A program made the translations under genes and the position numbers. From Siphlonurus alternatus (lineage: Eukaryota; Arthropoda; Insecta; Ephemeroptera; Siphlonuridae), in assembly GCA_949825025.1 (NCBI GenBank), contig OX463778.1, positions 36,762,571 through 36,826,570 on the forward strand: a stretch of 64,000 nt of DNA. Reading direction: 5' to 3'. The notes beneath the pieces were generated by a model. It was given only the letters and a program-made list of their open reading frames with translations, did not search any database and was not told the DNA's origin. Below are positions 11,928-24,100 of this stretch, in pieces. Position 1 is the stretch's first letter; the number at the start of each line of letters is the position of its first letter.

Positions 11928-12247
11928 ATTCTTGCCTGCATATATATATTAAAATAATTTTTATGTCGCGTGCAGGGGGCTCGTTAATAATTATAATTGC
12001 TATATAGCAATATATTAATTTAATTGACATATATATTATATAATTTATATATAATTATATATATATACATATTTATTATTTATATATATAATATATATAT
12101 ACACATATATATCATATATATATGTGGGATAATATGGGAGAAACCAAAAACTTATCGGCGTGTATGGGCGCGGCAAAGAGCAACTAATTATAATAAAATC
12201 CGCGGACTAATCACAGCGCAGCCCGTGCAGCTTTTCGCGGTTGTTTA

Positions 12248-12725
12248 GAATATTCGCGCAGCTCTGAGCGGTGCGAATAGCGTTCTTAAAAGTTTTCTAC
12301 ACCGCAGTGGTACAAATAACTTATAAAACAGCTATTTACACCGAAAAGCTTGTCGCCTCCTCTTTTCGGTGCGAATAATATTTATGATAGTTTATGGCAC
12401 CACAGCGGTGCGAATAACGGAGTGAATTTTATTTGCACCGCATCGGTGTTAAAAAATTGTAAAAACACTATATACACCAGCGGTGCGAATAGCAAGTTCA
12501 TATATGAACCGTTATTCGCACCGTAAAAACTAAAAGTTCTCTCACTTTTTTGTGGTGCGAATAACATTTTGAAAGCTTTTCAGTACCGCAGCGGTGCGAA
12601 TAGCAATACTACATTGGAGCTGCTATTCGCACCGCAGTGGTGCAAATGACTACCTATTTAGCTATTCGCACCTCGGTGCGAATAGCATTTTCGTGCTTTT
12701 TTAGCACCATTTCGGTGCGAATATC
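12248..12725. repeat. Array of short CG-containing palindromes
   Basis: At least eight irregularly spaced motifs of the type (G)CTATTCGCACCG...CGGTGCGAATAGC occur within 480 bp, several as adjacent inverted pairs, for example CTATTCGCACC/TCGGTGCGAATAG near 12661-12690. The core word matches the array at 5514-6290, but there is no 337-bp period and no tRNA-like block. The array ends about 225 bp upstream of the VPS41 start codon. Confidence 0.85.
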
Positions 12726-12949
12726 GCCGGCCAAACAAAAAAACAAAAACAGCGCATTGAGCGCATCCAGGCAGTAAACACAATCGGAGGCTGCATTTAT
12801 TTTACATCTCGTGATTTTTGTGATCTCTGGAAGAGCTGAAGAGATTTATGTTTGTAAAATTTAGTGCACATGATTTTTAGTTCCTTTAAAACAAAAAAAT
12901 TTAATAAATTTTAACTATACTGTACGTACTGTATGAATAATAAGAATAT

Positions 12950-15033
12950 ATGGCAGAAATTGCTGAATCTTCCATTCCAACAGAAGAATTCTCAGCAGTA
13001 GCTAAGGTAGGTTAACTGTGTGTTAACGATGATTATAATCATAAAGATAAGCAGTGTGTATGCATACACATTACATGCATACAGTACACCCCTGCTTGCG
13101 GCTATTGTGGGTAAGTACAGTATATTCCACCACGGTGGCTCGCTTACTTGCGGCTGACTCTCATCTAGGCTCAGCCCCTCCCTGAACTTACCAACACTCT
13201 GAACCTCCACAAGCACAGAGTCCAGCAAATTCCATTCCCTGTTCCCTCACCGTTCTTCTCAAGAAGGAATACTTGCCCATATCATTTTTGCTGCCCTCAT
13301 ACTCCAACTTCCAATCATGGTCCCTCCTGCCCTTATAACGCCGTTTCTCAGTATGATTGCTAAAAGCTCCTCCCAGCTTTTTTGGGTCCTAGTTATTTTA
13401 TACATTGTTACCAGCCTACTTTGCTTCCTCCTCTCCTCCAGGTCCTCCCATCCCAGTTGCTCTATCATTTTGGTCCAAGGATTTTCTATACTGTACCATG
13501 GATAGGTGGGGGCACTATCGTCAGTGAGGCAAGGTCGTGAGGAGGAAGTGGGTGGTGGTTACAATAGAATGTCCACCATCTTACCATGGCCTGTGAAGCC
13601 AAAACAATACGGGTCTTTCACCATACGTCACAAAACAATATGACGTCATAATTGTGTAGGCAAAACATTGTCAGCGGCATAGCAGATACGTGTTAAAGTT
13701 GGTCTCAAAATTAATTTCTCTTGACAATTCATATCAATTCTCGTAGAATTTTCTTTCATAAATGGTGACAAGAAGAACCAATGCTAGTGGAAAAAAATAT
13801 TTGGCGACCAAAACTGTTATGAGAAAAGAGGTGTTGTGAGTTATGTTAACACGCACAGCACAGCATTTTAGGGTTTTCTGCCTACATCCCGAAGCTCTTC
13901 GGGCGGCTTCGGGCATCCCCGTGCTACCCAAAATGTAAACATGAAATTCCTGTATACAAAATATTGCGCTCGGCGGCCATGATACCATGGCCTTTTGCCT
14001 CAGTAGCTATAATGCTATTGGTATAGACAGACATAGCCTATCCATAGTATAGAAAATCCTTGTTTTGGTCACACTCTCTCTTTCCCTATAAATTTTGCTT
14101 TTATCACAGATGAAGCTCCTAAGTTCCCCTTTTCTAGAACCCTTCTTGCTGCTCGTCTTTGGATCTTTTCCATCTCTTTCTTCCCTTTTGCTCTATAAGG
14201 GTCCCACGAATTACATCCATATTCCATTATCGGTCTAATCAGAGTTTTATCAGAGACTTGTATGCTTTTTCCCTTAACATCCTACCTGCCCCCTTAAGGT
14301 TCCTCATTACAAACTCAAGATTCCTTCTGCTCTTTGCTGTTACATACCTGATATGTTCATCCCAGTTAAGTTTGCACTGAAGCATTACTCCCAGATATTT
14401 GTATTTGTCCTCTGATTTGATTTCTTCCCCCTCCATAAAATATTTAACCTGACTTTGCTCCCTTCTTCTGTTGAACTTAACGAAGCTACATTTCCCAACA
14501 TTAAGCTTCATTTTGTTAGCTCCTACATTAATTAATTAAAGGTGAAATTAGTTTGTCGATTTAGGAAGTATGCCATACGTAACCACAGGATAAATTTTTA
14601 AGGGGACTATAGGCATATACAGAATGCATATAAAGAGCCTTCAAGAAATAAAGGGTTCTAGCTCCAAAAACCACCCACTTGTCTTCAGTCTTCACCTCTG
14701 CTTCCTCCAAAATAGAGACACTGCATGCAGTTGATGCAGTTATACTTACTTAATTTTATTTTATTTTATTTTATTTTATTTTTATTTTGGAACTTCTTTT
14801 TGGTTGTACAAGACAAACATATGTTCAAGTCAAAATTGGACAAAATACAACATAAAAACATCAAACTTAAACACATTTACATAAGTTATTTAACACTATC
14901 AAACACAATCACTGACAATAATAATAAAAACAAAATACAAGCCAAAGTCACCATTAATACTGATAAATTTTAGTTTATGTGGAACATATATATATATACA
15001 TATATATACATATATATACATACATACATATAT

Positions 15034-15100
<67 letters not shown>

Positions 15101-18100
15101 CACATACACATATACACACACATACACATATGCATATATACATATACATACATATATATATATCAGTCAATACAATGTATATGTAAATTTATAATTTTGT
15201 TTATTTTATAATCCTGATAATACTTTTTCAGACATTTTATTACTCTCAAAAGCTTTAATAGAGTAAAACTCTTTATTGATCAATACATTCTTTAATTTTG
15301 TGCGAAAAAGTTTACTGGTTTTTATTTCTTTCAAACATGCTGGTAAAAATTCATAAAATTTTGCTGTTTGATACATTGCACAGTTTTTGAAAAATTGTGT
15401 GTTATGTCTTTCAGTAACTACATTCGATTTATTCCTAGTATTATAGTCATGATAGCCATCATTCTGAACATAAAAATTTGGATGATTTTTTTTGAATGAG
15501 GCACAATTTAAAATATAAATGCAAGGGACAGTTAACATTTTATTAGCCTTAAAATGTGAAACACACGACTGTCCTTTTGGTATTCTTAAAATCGTTCTAA
15601 GTGCTCTCTTTTGCAAAACAAAACATCGATTCAATAGTTCCGATTTACATCCCCAATTTATTATGCCATATGCCAAATGTGGATAAACATACGCATAATA
15701 TATGGTTAGCAAGGTTTCATGAGATACATGATTCCTGATTGTATATAACATAAAATTGGCCGAATTTATCTTCTTACAAATCGCATTTACATGTAAAGAC
15801 CAATCCAAACTTTCATTAATGTGTAGACCAAGAAACTTAACAGACTCTGCTCTTTTAATTGTTTTCCCGGCTAATTGCAACAAATAACTATTCAAAGGGA
15901 TTTGTCTAGGGGAATGAAATTGGATGTATTCGGTTTTAGTTGAATTTAATATTAGCTTATTATTTGTACACCATGTATGTACCTCTTCAATAGTAAGTTT
16001 AATCTTACGAATTAATTCATCTTCGGCTTCTGCTGTGATTATAGCTGTAATATCATCAGCATACTTTACTAATACCGCATTCTTGACATGATCTGATAAG
16101 TCATTTGTTCCTGTATTAAACAATGTGGCTGACATTTTTCCTCCTTGAGGAATTCCAAGTGTAATCGGTAATTTGTCTGATTTATATGTAATATTTTGGC
16201 CGTTAGAATTTGAATTTAATTCAACATATTGTTGTCTGTTAGTTAGATATGAATCTAATAGATTACGACTCGAAACTCCTATTCCCATGTTATCAAATTT
16301 ATTCAATAATACATCTTTATTTAGACTATCAAACGCTTTAGATAAATCAAAAAATATTGCAACGCAAAATAGTTTATTATCTATTGCCATATAAACGTGG
16401 CTTAAAAGATCAAATAGTGCTGTATCAGTAGAACGGTCTTTCAAGAATCCATGTTGACAGGGAGCAATTAAATGATTTTCTGTTTGATAATCCGTAATTT
16501 GATCGTCTAATGTATTCTCAAATAATTTGCCAAAAACAGATGTATTTGATATTGGTCTGTAATTATCAATAATGAAAGTTGGGCCTTTTTTATGAGTTGC
16601 ATAAATCTTAGAATCCTTTAAACAATCAGGAAATATACCATCTGATATTGAATGGTTAATTAAATTAGATAAAGGGACAGACAAAACAGAAGCACAATAT
16701 TTTACAACAGTATATGGTATTTCGTCTGGGCCAGCTGCATACTTATTAGGAAGGGATTTCATTCGATTTAAAATATAAATCGGGTCTATCGAACTAAAAT
16801 TTAATTTCGTTTTACTTTTATCAGAATCGACAATAATTAAAGTATTAGAATAATTAAAAGGAAATTTTTCTGTTATTATATTTTCAATTGTCTTGACAAA
16901 AAAATTATTAAATAAATTGCAAATTAGTTTGGGGTCTGTAATCGTTACACTATTTATACATAATTCATAATTATTCTTATTATTAACATTTGTTTTCTTT
17001 GTTTTGCATTCTTTATTAATTATATTCCACGTAGCTTTAATTTTATTATTAGCTCCTTTTATTTCATGGTCATTCTCTTTAAATTTAGCGGTGGCCATAT
17101 TTTGTTTATAAGATTTCATTTCTTTTTTATAAGTAGACTCTAAATTTGGGTCAGTAAATTTTACATCATAGTGTAAGCGTTTTAAAGAAATCCCTTGTTC
17201 GTAAAGATGGGGGTTATTGAGTATCCAGGAAGGTTTATTTTTGTTACTTGAAATTTTTCTTTTAACAACAGGAAAAGCCTCGTTGAAATGATAAATAAAA
17301 ATTTCAAGAAATTTTGACCATCTCTCATTTGAATTGAGATCAGGATTTAATAAATCATTCCATTCTTCACGAATTAATAGGAGCAGAAAATTATCTAAAT
17401 TGCATTTGTCAAATATTCGTTTATAATAAAATTGTTTTTCTTGTATTTTATCAATGTTCTTCGAGTTATTTAATGTTATTGTGACTATAGTATAGTTATG
17501 GTCCGACAGAGTTGTTTTTTCAGTTTTATAATTAGTATTAATAGCAGATGTACTTTTAATAATATGATCAATTAAAGTAGCCGTTTTCATTGTTTCTCTA
17601 GTAGCGGAACTATTAACAATTTCCAACTTGTATGAGTCCAGTATATCTTTATATAAAATTACATTTGCATCATCAATAAATAAATTAAGATTTACGTCAC
17701 CCGCAATAATAAAAAAATCATCATTATTTTTACAGTATTTAATTAATTTTTTGCATAACATTTCAAATTCTTTTAAGAATGGTTTTATATTATTTTCTGT
17801 GTTGTCAAAATTCTGAATTTTTTTCATCACTCTAGATATATTAGGTGGGCGATATATAGAAGCAAAATAAATGTTTGTTGTATTGTTAATTACTAATTTC
17901 GCTATGCAGCATTCAAAAACTGATTCAATGGATTTTATTTTAATATCATTTATATTTGAACCTTTACGAGATAGAATTACTACTCCCCCACATTTTTGAA
18001 TATCTCTACAGTAATATGAAACTATCATAAAATTTTTAAAATTTATTGTTATAATTTCAGATTCATTCAGCCCATGTTCACATAATATAATTATATCACA

Positions 18101-21100
18101 ATCAACCATTTCAAGAAAATACTCAAATTTTGGTAATTTATTTTTTAGGCCTGGTAAGTTAAGCTGAAGAATTTTAATATTACATGGGGCTGAGTGAACC
18201 TGAACATTAAGTTTTTTTTTTGTTGGGCAATTTGGTGGAGATACTGTTTAGTGTACTGGCACGGAGCCGTGATCTCACAGGGGAAGATTGTGTATCTTCC
18301 TGAGAATTTTTAATGGGGGATTTCAATTGAGATGCCAGATTAAAATTATCAACATTTGAACTCAAAACATTATCATTAATAGTATCATTTTTACTAATAA
18401 TGGATGGTGAGACAACAGATGAAATTTCATTAATTGATTTTTCTGAATTAATTGCACTTTTCTTAGCAGCGGTTTCATCATTTTTTAATAGATCATTTGT
18501 AAATTGGAATTTATTATCTAAAATCGTTAGTAAAAAAGCTTTGAGTCTTGGATGTAATGAGTTCAGATCTATAATATCTTGATTCAATTCAAGAGAACAT
18601 ACAGGATCTGGTAAGGGTGGTCCTGATTCAGGCAAACTATTGTTTACCAAAACAAGACTTGACTCCTCACTCGGGGCAATACCGTCGTTCGCCGGAGCGA
18701 GGCCTGACTCCTCGCCCGGGGTGGTACCGTCGTTCACCGAAACGAGGCCTGACTCCTCGCCCGGGGTGGTACCGTCGTTCACCGAAGCGAGGCCTGACTC
18801 CTCGCCCGGGGTGGTACCGTCGTTCACCGGAGCAAGGCCTGACTCCTCGCCCGGGGTGGTACCGTCGTTCACCGAAGCGAGGCCTGACTCCTCGCCCGGG
18901 GTGGTACCGTCGTTCACCGAAACGAGGCCTGACTCCTCGCCCGGGGTGGTACCGTCGTTCACCGAAGCGAGGCCTGACTCCTCGCCCGGGGTGGTACCGT
19001 CGTTCACCGAAGCGAGGCCTGACTCCTCGCCCGGGGTGGTACCGTCGTTCACCTGAGCGAGGCCTGACTTCTCGCCCCGGGTATTAGACATCTGCTCCTT
19101 CGTGGCTGGCACTGGCAGTCCCTCCACCCTCACTATGTCAGGCGTGACAATTGAGGGGCGGGTACTCTCTCGCAAGGTAGAGGTCTGGCATTGCCCGGAA
19201 CTTACAAGGACCGCCAGGTTATTAGAAGGAGGGGCCCTAGCGGTAATGACGTTTGCTAGAGTAGATTGGGCTGATTCCTCAAAGAGTTCTTTAACAGCTG
19301 TTTCATCATCATTACTTGCAACTTTCTTTGCTAATGTCTTCCATCCATAATAAGCAACAATTTCAATGTCAAGATCTTTGAACACTGAAATAATGTCTTG
19401 TTTTATAGTAGACCAGTTGAAACCGTCTCTGCCACATGCTAAACGAGGAATTGCGAGTTTTTTTATACTTAAAATCTCACAGATATTTCTTAAATTTTTT
19501 AATGCAAGTAGTATATTTGAGTGGTCAGGATAGCTGTTATGGACAGATTTAGTAACTAAGTAGAAAATAAAACTGTCATCTGAAGATAAAACAGCTACTT
19601 CACCAGTATTTTTGAGTTGACTCTTTAAAAAAGGGGTTTGTCCATGTTTTTTTTTAAATTGAGTTGCAACTCCACGTCCTTGTTTAAATGTTTTATCAAC
19701 GCAGTGGGCGTAGGATGTGCCTGGTGGTGCGTCAAACAAATTTCCTTTCTTTTCAATGAAACGGAAATTTTGATGTTTTCTTTTTATATTATGGTTATTG
19801 GTATTTTTCTGATGTAAAGTCGGAAAAGACTCATTATTAATATGTTGTAGTACTGAAAATGAGTTTGATGTTGGTACTGTCGCACCCCACGGATTATAAG
19901 GAGGTCTTGAGGGGCGCAATTGGGCACCCTGGCTTTGGCGCGGCAGCTGGGTAGGGTGCGGTCGCTGAGCGCTCAGTTGGTGTTGGAGCGGGCGACGAGG
20001 TTGATACTGACTTACAACGTGCTGCCGGCGTGTCTGCTGCTGGCGTGATTGCTCAGATTGTTGCTGCTGCTGCTGGCGTGATTGCTGCTGCTGCTGTGGC
20101 ACTCTAGTGAACGACGTCGGCTGAGGTGGGCGTTGTTTTGTGTAACCAGCCGTCCTCCAAGGTCGCGAGAATTGAACTGGTGACCTGTCATAATCAGCTG
20201 TTTGTATATGACATTGATGATTTGAATTTCCCTCATTATTAAAGTTATTTGCAGAAGAAATTCCATTTCTTTCATTTAACATTAATTTAATAGTGCATTT
20301 AATTTCTTCTCTAAAGTCAGTAAATAAGTCCTTAATATTATGTTGAATTAATTTGTACATTGGATGTACAGTCAGATCATTTGATAGGCTTTCATTGGAC
20401 ATATGTATATCAGAATTATTTTTATCATAATTAATAAATTGTGAGTTAAAAACCTCCGGTGTAGTTCTAGCAGGTGGCGGCCAGTGTGGTACGAGCGGAG
20501 AGCAGAACTGAGGTGTAGCACGCATGGAGCGTAGGTCCGTCATGATGTTGTTCTCAAGAGAATATTTATCACACCTTTATATTTAAAGTTCAATGCACAG
20601 GACACTTAGTAGTAATGTATCACTTAATAGAAAAAAACTTCAACTTTCCGATGAACAGACTTTCTTTTTAATTAAATGATAGATAAAAAGGTTAATCTTT
20701 AAAAATTACGGAGCAGTGAAAATATTGTAGTTAAGCTCTCAGGTGCTGCCACCTATGCATATACAGTACTTATAATATACATGCATGCATTAATACATGA
20801 ATGATATACATATATAATACAGTACATATTATTATATGCATATACTTTTATAAAACTATAAAAGTAGGTGTGTGTCCACTCAGAAATCACAATCAAACTA
20901 TGTAAAGTACTCATATTAGGTCCGTTTGTAAGCCCCTGACCTGTGTATGATATTCTATTAATGTCTTTTCTGCACCCAATTTCCTTCAGCACTCGGACAC
21001 GAGATTGATTAGGTCAAAAGTGTATACTGTAATGTATGTATGCATCACTGCATGCTGGGCAGGGTTTACAAACAACGAGCAGACCTAATATGACTGTATC

Positions 21101-24100
21101 TCTGCCCTAAAATGTGCTGTACCTCAGGGGGGAACTTAAACAACTTAAACTTTTTCGGGAAGGCTAGACTGAGTGCTCTTCTTACCTTCCCCAAAATTGC
21201 AGCACCTCTTTGCCTCTTGGAGCTGCAGCGCCAGCAAATGAGGCAGGAGGCCGCGGGGGTAAAGTTTGTGCTGAGGGGTGCATGATATATAGACAACATA
21301 TTTGTACTGTATATACTTAAAGTAGAGTGAGCGATTGCATTTTTTTTTAATTATTTATTTTTTAAAAATAGTTTAACCTGCCCTCTATTAAGGAGTGAAA
21401 ACCAAAAATTTCCATCTCAAATAGCTTCATTACAAAAAATTCTCAAAGTTGGTCAGTGTTTATGAGGCCTTTAACATGCAGCCTTATGGTATGGTACAGA
21501 AAACAGCTTTTTACTCAAACTTGGTATGTACATACCATTTAAAAAATACCTAATTAATCTATGATGATCATTCATGATGATCAAATTCTTTAATGGATTT
21601 TCATTTTTTTTTTTTTTTTTTTTGTTTTTGTTTTATGCAGCTGTTTTTTCAGAAAAAAATATTGAAAATCCTTATGGGAATCAACCCACAAAAATTTCAA
21701 TATATTTTTCCGGAAAAAACGGCTCTGTAATTGTTTTATTTTATTTGAAAATCCATTAAAGAATTCATCATAGATTACGTAGGTATTTTTTTAAATGGTA
21801 CCATAGATAGTGCAGACCAAGTTTGAGTAAAAAGCTGTTTTCTGTACCATAAGGCCTCCGAAACACCAACTTTGGGAATTTTTTGTAAGCTATTTGAGAT
21901 AGAATTTTTTGGTTTTCATTTCTCAATTGAGCGCAGCAGGTTAAACTATTTTTAGTATTTTTTTTTAATGCAATCGCTTGATATCTATGCATATAGTACT
22001 TTAATTATTATCATTATTTGTATGATTGTAGGATACAGAAGTGGCTAGTGATGAAGAAAAAGAGAGCTCTGAAGAGGTGGAGCCAAGACTTAAATATAAT
22101 AGAATAACCAATGATCTGCAGAAAATATTATGTAAAGATGCAGCTAGCTGCATTGCTGTACATCCAAAGGTACTGTAATTCAAATTCTGCTTCAGCTGAT
22201 GAGAGTGGAGAAGTGAGTTTAGAGTAATAAAGGTTTGTCTTTTTCAGTTCATCTGTTTAGGAAGCCACTGGGGGGCAGTGCACCTTTTTGACCACCAGGG
22301 AAACAGTGTACGAGGCCAGGAGCTTCCCGCCCACACAGTCATGGTCAACCAGATCAGCATTGATGAGCGAGGGGACCACATAGCTAGCTGCTCAGACGAT
22401 GGAAAGGTAGAGAAATAATTGCATATCTTTACAGACTGTTTCAAAGTAATACACAATGCAATCAACTTTTCTGTACATCATCCCTTCAAGAAATTCAATT
22501 AGAAAATATATCAGTTGCTGATATTAAATTTGCTGTATTTTCTAGGTTTTTGTTCATGGTCTCTACTCATCTGAAAACAGTCAGAGTCTCTCATTGGGTC
22601 GTTTAGTAAAAGCTGTCGCCATAGATCCCATTTACCACAAGCCAGGCTCTGGGCGTCGCTTTATAACAGGTACATTATTATTCTGACAACCTATCCTCAG
22701 AAATCTAATGTCTGGTTGATTTGTTTAGGAGATGAGCGGCTTGTAATACATGAGAAGGCATTCCTGGGGCGAGTTCGTTCAAGTGTGCTGGCAGAAGCAG
22801 AGGGGCGGGTATTGAATGCAAGGTGGGGCGGAAGATTTGTTGCCTGGGCCAGCACAGTTGGTCTGCGAGTGTTGGATGCCGAGGCCCGCTGTTCCCTTGG
22901 ACTCATCAAGTGGCCACGCAACCCAGGGTACTGAACGATCAACTTTAATCTTTATACTGTTATATTTTCATTTGTCATGTTCTAGAGTCTAGGAAATCAC
23001 AAAACCAGAGCTTATTCTAATTATGTTTTTTATACAAATGCTCTTTTATTAGTAGACTATAAATATTATCTAAATATACAGAAGTGCCATCTAATTACAG
23101 TAAATATTTATTTCAATCTACATTATCACAGTTAAGTCAGTACCATATTTGTATCTTCTATTCCTAGTAAAAGAATTAAATGGTAATTTGACACATAAGA
23201 ATCATAAGAATTGAAGCAAAAAAAAAACAACAAACAAAAAAACAAAAACAAAACGGCAATCTTTTGTTCTAAATAAACTTACCAAAGTTGTTAACTGACT
23301 CTTTGACAGCCTGCTGCCTGAGGATCACCGATGCAGCCTCTTCTGGCGAGACTCTAACACACTGCTCGTGGCGTGGGTGGACTTGGTACGTGTGTGTGTG
23401 GTACGAAGAAGAAGCCCCACTGAAATGGCAGAGGCCAGGGACCTGCCAGACTTCAAGGTTGAACAGGGTGAGGAAATGCTACTTTCATCACAACTTGAAA
23501 ATAAAGTCACGCTGATCCTTTAACAGACTGCTTATTTTATTTTAAATACTTAAATATCAGCCTGGCCACACCCAAAAGGGTAAAATGGCGTTAAGTTTTT
23601 TAACTTAGAGTATCTGCACCAATGTAAAAAAAAAAGTACCTTGGGATTTATTATTTTATTTTAGTTGTTATTAATACTATTATTTTCCTTAAGGTTGAGA
23701 TAACACGGATCAGGTATTAGACGTATATAATCCCATTTAATTAACATGTTAACCTTAGCAAATTCACAAAAATTCTGAAAAATTTTTGAAAAGCAGATTT
23801 AAGTGCCTAAAAGCCACAGAAAAATTTTCAAAACAATTAAATGAGCCGATTTGTTTTAGTTATTTATTTATTATTTTTTTTTAAATTTACAGCATAGGGC
23901 TTTCCCATGGAGAGACAAACTGAAAACTTAATTAAAAAAAAAAAAAAAACAGCTCATTTAATCGTTTTGAATTTTTTCTGTGGCTTATAGGCACTAAAAT
24001 CTGCCTCTCAAAAAAATTTCAGAATTTTTGTGAATTTGCTAAGGTTTACATGTTAATCAAAGGACTATGTTGAACAGCTGATCCGTATTATCTCTACCTT

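Larger units (their letters stand above)
15180..20560 (-). mobile_element. Non-LTR retrotransposon with macro-domain ORF1
   Basis: Two long intact minus-strand frames, ORF1 at 20543-18207 and ORF2 at 18247-15206, lie in VPS41 intron 1, antisense to the host gene. An AATAAA (15205-15200) follows the ORF2 stop directly, and the element then runs into a microsatellite. A single endonuclease of the EEP type upstream of a reverse transcriptase places it among jockey/CR1/I-like non-LTR elements; the clade cannot be fixed by eye. Intact frames argue for recent activity. The 5' limit and target duplication were not determined. Confidence 0.9.

Noticed and set aside
10107..11957. Open frames consisting mainly of alternating Ile-Tyr
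   Set aside because: They are translations of (TA)n microsatellites (also at 14899-15194, 44829-45179, 50647-50835 and 61533-61847) and have no other coding signal.
18617..19087. Plus-strand frames with repeated [10 protein letters not shown] or [10 protein letters not shown]
   Set aside because: They are antisense readings of the 45-bp minisatellite in LINE ORF1; any strand stays open in a repeat whose unit is a multiple of three.
18207..20543. Macro-domain frame as an independent host gene
   Set aside because: It overlaps the reverse-transcriptase frame on the same strand, has no introns and lies inside a VPS41 intron in antisense; a LINE ORF1 explains this better.
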